Shown: piece by piece, positions 27,901 to 33,900 of the stretch
Position numbering within the stretch: the first letter of the stretch is position 1
Layout: every line of letters begins with the position of its first letter
Source: Trichostrongylus colubriformis
Taxonomy: Eukaryota; Nematoda; Chromadorea; Rhabditida; Trichostrongylidae
DNA length: 64,000 nucleotides
Assembly: GCA_963978905.1 (NCBI GenBank)
Contig: OZ022257.1
Span: 38,450,203 to 38,514,202 of the forward strand
Reading direction: 5' to 3'
Made by a program: the position numbers and the translations under genes
The notes under the pieces: model-generated
What the model saw: the letters and a program-made list of their open reading frames with translations, nothing else
Databases searched by the model: none
Told to the model about the DNA's origin: nothing

Positions 27901-30900
27901 AGGTCATACAGTGACTCCATGACTAATAGGCAAGTGATGGAACACGTAACGACGGAACATTTTGACTCACTTTCACCATGTGCTCCTCGCCGTTACACGA
28001 CTGCACGGTTTTCACATTCATCACCGACTCTTCCACTATCGAAGCAGCCTCTGTGTGTAGCTTCATTGCACTCCCCAGGCTAGCAGAGTTGACCTGAAAT
28101 TTCTATTGGCATAGTGTATGGCTATTCCAAACCCGATTTTTTTGATAAACTTTGTACACTGAATGTGACTAAGGTTTGCATTCTCAGTCGTCAATGAAAA
28201 TTTCACCTGCGTGGCATGTTCAAGGGGGAGCTGTTGCTTTACCAACAACCTACACAATCACCACTGCAGGTGTGAGGCAGTAGAAGAAGGCCTAGTTGGT
28301 ATCGAAACCAAGTTAGCGCTGATACTTTTCAGAATTTAAGAGCATACCTCGCGATAAACCGTAAGACCAATGTCATACATAATACATCGCGATGTTGCGT
28401 TTTTGCGGTCTCTCGATTTTACTAAGCGTTATCGCTCCTATTACTGAAAAGAGATTCCGATTCATTCACTGTAGAAGGATCTATGATCTCTCGTTCACAA
28501 TACGCGCACTGCTCCCTGAAAAGAAGTTTTTACTCGGTGGTATCACTCAAATTCAACGATATCATCTGCTTTCCCTGTCAAGGTTGCTACCATCATCGGA
28601 ATTCCTGTCCTCACGTATCATGGCGATACGCAAACTTCCTTCATGATGTAGGGGCACATTGGAACTCTGTTCGTCCAGTGGTGTTATTTTTTTGCTTGTG
28701 GGTGGCTTTGTGGAGTTGGAGACTAACGTCGTGAGGATGCACTGTGACGCCGCAAGGAAAAAGGAAGAAAATATTTAAAAAAAAAAATAATGATGTAATT
28801 GAGTAAATTTAGTGGCTCGTTTCGCCTCCAAAACTCAGACGAACCACTGTGTTTTAGTGTAACCAAAATAGTGCAACCTGAGCAGGTATCCAAAGATCTA
28901 CTTATCCCGAGAAGGCAAACGACTAATCTGACTATCGTGTGATGGGCCTTTATATACACCGACATTTTTGGCCTACGGTAAGCCCTACCGTAACGCTTGC
29001 ATTTCGCTGAGTTGCAGACATTGCACAAACGGCACTTGCTAAGGCCTTAAGTGTTAATTCGATATATTTTTTTCACGAACCCTTTTTTTCTTACCCTTTC
29101 GCTCATCCTCCCATTCACTGTTTCACTTGATTGCTGCTGTTTGTTGTTTCACTTATTTCACATCATCATGAATGAATTTGGTACATCCTACGAAACCTCA
29201 AATGACATCTCTCATTGCGAGCAACCCGGAAAGAATGTTGCAGTTCGAAGGGATGAGCATGTGATGCGAGTACAGGTAACAACGTCGGGTTTTAAATCCA
29301 GGTTTCGTTACCGATTATCGCTTTTGACCTCGAATGTTTGCTCCAAAACCACATCATCCTCTCTCTACCGACCCCTCCCAGTTCCCTTAAACAACATTAG
29401 CATATGTAGACCGATCCTGCAGCAGAAGGGTAACACAGAAAATTATTCGACCGCGAGTAGAGTGCACGAGAACTGACCTTTCCCAACATGGCCATTGTCA
29501 TTGCAGTTATCGGTCCCATAGTGAGAGAGATGAATGTGATTTGCCAGTTGATAATTGAACAGGTGACAATCGACGAGAAGAACATCGAGTATCCTCGAAT
29601 CAAAAGACCCATCTTGTCACCCATACCATCTTGGATTCGTGCGATGTTACTGAAGTTGATCAGAACAGTAACAGTTATTAGGTCATTCCATAAGTAATGT
29701 GGTTTTTTTCAAAAGAAAATTTCTCCTATAAAATTGCAATTTTACCGATAAAGTTACAGTTTACCTATAAAGTTATAGTTGATCTAATATTTTTTTCCGA
29801 TAAGATTGCAAGTCATACAGTTCATTTCCTAACGCCTGGCAAGGCGAGGCCTACGGACTTGGATAAACGTGTATCGATCTCTCTCACCCCGCCACACACT
29901 CTCACTCTCACCACGTACTCTCACTCTCGCCACTCACCCAAGTCCGTGGGCCAGGCGCCGGGAAATGGACTGTATGTGATTCGATAGAGATTTTGAATGG
30001 GGACACTATTCAGGCAGGCGAAGGGGTAGGTCTAGCTCGACAAAAAATTGGCTAAAACGGTAATTAATCGTAACACTTTATTCCACTCTAGGAAAATCAA
30101 CCGATCATGTATCCCGTGCTTAGCTCCGACCTGTTTTGGAAATCTCATCAACTTGTTAATCGGGAGGTCGCGTCGTGCTTTTCCTGAATTCCTTTTTACG
30201 AAAGCACTCACGTTTATTCAAGATAAAAACCTTTTTCTTTCAAGTTTCTTTCTCACCGTTGCTTAACAAACCATTTGGAAGGATTTTTTCTGCTCTATCA
30301 AAACTCACTTCGATTTTGTTTTGGCTACGATTCAGGTCGAATTTTAATGCCATGTAATAGGGATCCACTGACAATATCTCACAATTTGTTCTTTCATTAG
30401 AAAGTTAGAAAATCCGGTCAGTGAAGTTTCTCCATCCTTAGTCACTACCTCTTCTTGAGATTTCACCGCTATTACAGCAGATCAGCTGAAAAAACTTTCG
30501 TGCCTTGATTCGACGAGGTTGTCAAAAATCACCGAGTTGTAACGGAAAAGCCGATTCTGGAAAGGAACAACGCGACTTCTCAAGCAACCAATTGGTGGAA
30601 CTTTTAGGAGGTCGGAACTAGGTACGGGACGCATGATTGATTGACCTTTCGGGGTTGGAAAATAATGTTTCAATCAATTGCCGGTGTGGTCAATTTTTGT
30701 CGACTAGACCAACCACTTTGCCAGCTTGAAATTCGGCCTCATTATGATCGACAGAAAAATTTAGTACACTATTTTGTAGAGAAGAAAATTCTCTTCCGAA
30801 TGATATATGACTTGCTGCGATCATAAGGGAAAATTTTTGTTTGACAAAGCGACATTACTCGTGGAATGGCCTAATAAATCTGTATGAAAACGAAATAATT

Positions 30901-33900
30901 TTCATGGCTTTGCTCAGAGCATTGGGGCTTATTCCTACCAAGCGAATCCTGCACTTGTCCATCCAAGAAGCTTTTCGATTTGCGTCGCGAAGCTATACAT
31001 ACAATCTATTATAATTGAAAGTTACTAGTCAAAGGTGCGTTTTGTCACTCGGCGCCAAAATGGTGGAGTGGTTGTGTCTGGATTCTATCGTGACCCCGAC
31101 CTGGATGCCGCGGCAGTGGGCGGAGCATGCGGCGCCGCACTGGTCGCGGTCGAGTTGGCAGCAAAGGGGTTTCGAATCGTAAAGGGACGCGAATGGATAG
31201 CGTCTGGCGAGTTGGCTCGTCTCATTCTTATGTTGATTACCCTATTCTTTTCCTATTGTTCGTTTTATTCTCTCGTTACCTTTTCAATCTTGCTTTGTTG
31301 AACTTTTCACACTACTTTTACTGTTCATTTTCCTTGAGAAAAAGTTTCTATGACTGGAATCACTTTTTTTGAACTGCCAATGTAATCCTTTGGTTTGTCT
31401 GCTCTCCTTAGAGTACTGGGTGGTACCATCGGCAGTTTTTTTTTCAGATGTAAATTTTTTGCTGCATCAGAGTCTGTTTCAGTTTGCATCAGGCTGCAAA
31501 TGATATATCAAAATTTATATTTCATTGGGAACTTAGGCCCCTGTCAGTGTTTTATCTTTCTACTTGCCCAAGATAATTTGCTGGCGTTTTTCCATGCAGA
31601 CTACGAAAGCGTGATTCGTTTGACAAAAGACGTGTTCAGCAGTTAGTGAATGGATCTTTCTTTTCATTTCACATCTTTGCGATCACAATTTTGTTTTCCA
31701 GGCCCAAACTCCTAACACAAAAAGTGGAAAAAATTGTGCCCATTCTTCACATTGGTTTGATTCTCATCAGTTACTGCGTTTCTGAGTACTTACAATGGCA
31801 TTTGCACTTTTGAGAGATGGTCATGTTTAACCAAATCGTTTATCATTCTAAAGGATCCGAAAATGGCCCAGCTCTTGAGGTATGTTTGTTAACGTTAGAT
31901 AATTCTGAAGAGACGCGATGCTGAGTTATTTGAAAGGGAATGTCATGAATTCATTTAGGCTTGATTTCACCCTTCAAAAGCGTTGCGTTCGAAATGGCAT
32001 AGGTGAGGTGAAATTTTAGATTTATTCAAAAGAAGTTCTTCGTACTTTAGATTACTTCAAGTTATTCAGTTCAATTCCCGGCATCACTGAAAGGCTTGAG
32101 TTATTTGCTGCAATGAGGGAAGTAGTCAATGCTTATACAGATTGAATGATCCAATCACTCAGCGCTTGACTTTTGAGCAACAGGCGGCGGTACGTCTTTA
32201 TTTCTTCATCGTTTCTCATTTTCTTCCTCGCTTGGGACTCACGCTTCCATATGTACAAGTGTCATTTCACCTGGACTTTCGTGATGATTTTAGGATAAAA
32301 ATGCTGGAGAAAAAATGCTGGAGAGATGAGGCCTAGATGATCTCCGAAAATTTTCGTACTGCTCTTGAGTATGGCCTTCCACCTACCGGAGGTTGGGGAA
32401 TGGGAATCGATCGCTCGCGGCTATGCTACTCCGGATAGCAATAACATCAAGGTCGGTAAACAAGAAAATACGAAATTAAGTAATAATACTACAGTGATTT
32501 TAGAACTCTCTAAAACAGGCACCTTTTGGGGCTTATCGTAATAAACTAATTTTTATCTTACTATTTTAGGACGTTCTTTTCTTTTCTGCCATGCGACCGT
32601 AAGATCAACAAAGTCCTACAGCTAATACTGAACACTCTCAAACCTGTTATCTTGTTTGTTTACACTTGTTGTTGCTGTTTTGTTAATGGGTGGTTTCTTC
32701 AAAAATGACGTTTAGCACAATTTTCGATCGTAATCGTTATCTGTTTTGTGACAAAGAACCTCGTCTCCACTATGACCTAAGTGCTCGAGTAGACTTTGAC
32801 TTGATTTCTTTTTTAAATAAGAGCGGTACTATTTTGAGACATTTATTCTGATCTTCTAGCGTACTACTGGTCATTTTGATTTCAGTTTTTGACACATATT
32901 CGCTATGAGCCTATTGCCTTGTCTTTATATTGTTAAGTAAATGTTTGCCATGATAAAGAATAATGAGTAGTCATTGCAGTGTTTTTGGAAATCTATTGAA
33001 ACCACAAAACTATAAGTAATGCAATGAACTGTGAAAATGAAGTACTCAAAGACTATATACACGATGCAATTCCGTACCATCTATCTACTTGTTATGAAAC
33101 TATGTGGGCGAACAGGAGTTTAGCAGAAATCATTCGGAATTGAACTCGAAATCACAGGGGATATAGATCTCTAAGGCTGAATCTTTCTCGTTTTGACAAA
33201 CAGGTTAATCAGGTACCAGGTTTGACTTCAGTAGGAACAGGAAATAGTTATGGGAGCAGCAACCAGAAGGCAGTGTGGTATCTCGGATGAATCTTCTGTT
33301 GCCGGTCGTACTATCAACTACACATTCCCTTATAGGTAACCGCAAAAGGAAAAATGCGCTTCAAAAAGGTGGGGTCAACATATTCCGTGGTCAACAATTT
33401 TGACGAATGAGGGAGCAGAAAATGTCAACGAAGGTCAGAAGCCAAAAGCCAAAAAGTATTACTTTTTATGCTTTTACCGTGCTTAATATATCATGCCCTG
33501 AGAACACTTTGCAATAGTGATCCCTGCAATGTTGTTAAGCGATGGGTTTGTATCAAAACACAAGATTGTTGCGCCTTTATCGACTCGGACGTGTTCGGAG
33601 GGCTGAGGAAATCGCTACACCATCAAATTTTACAATTCGGTAAGCCCGCTACTTTTTGCAACTATTCAAAGCATAGTTGTAAATTATGCGACGATTGGAA
33701 CGTGGCTGGACGAGAGAGGAATGAATTCACCTCGATAAATATTGCAGATACTTGATAATCATGCAAATACTCGATAACATAATCAGTATGTATAAACACA
33801 TTAGTTACAAACTTTTGAAGTACGGTAATTTCGAATTTAATCAGTCGTAAGTCAGAGTATCGCTAAGTTCTCCTCCCTAGTAAATGTTTTTCATGAATCA

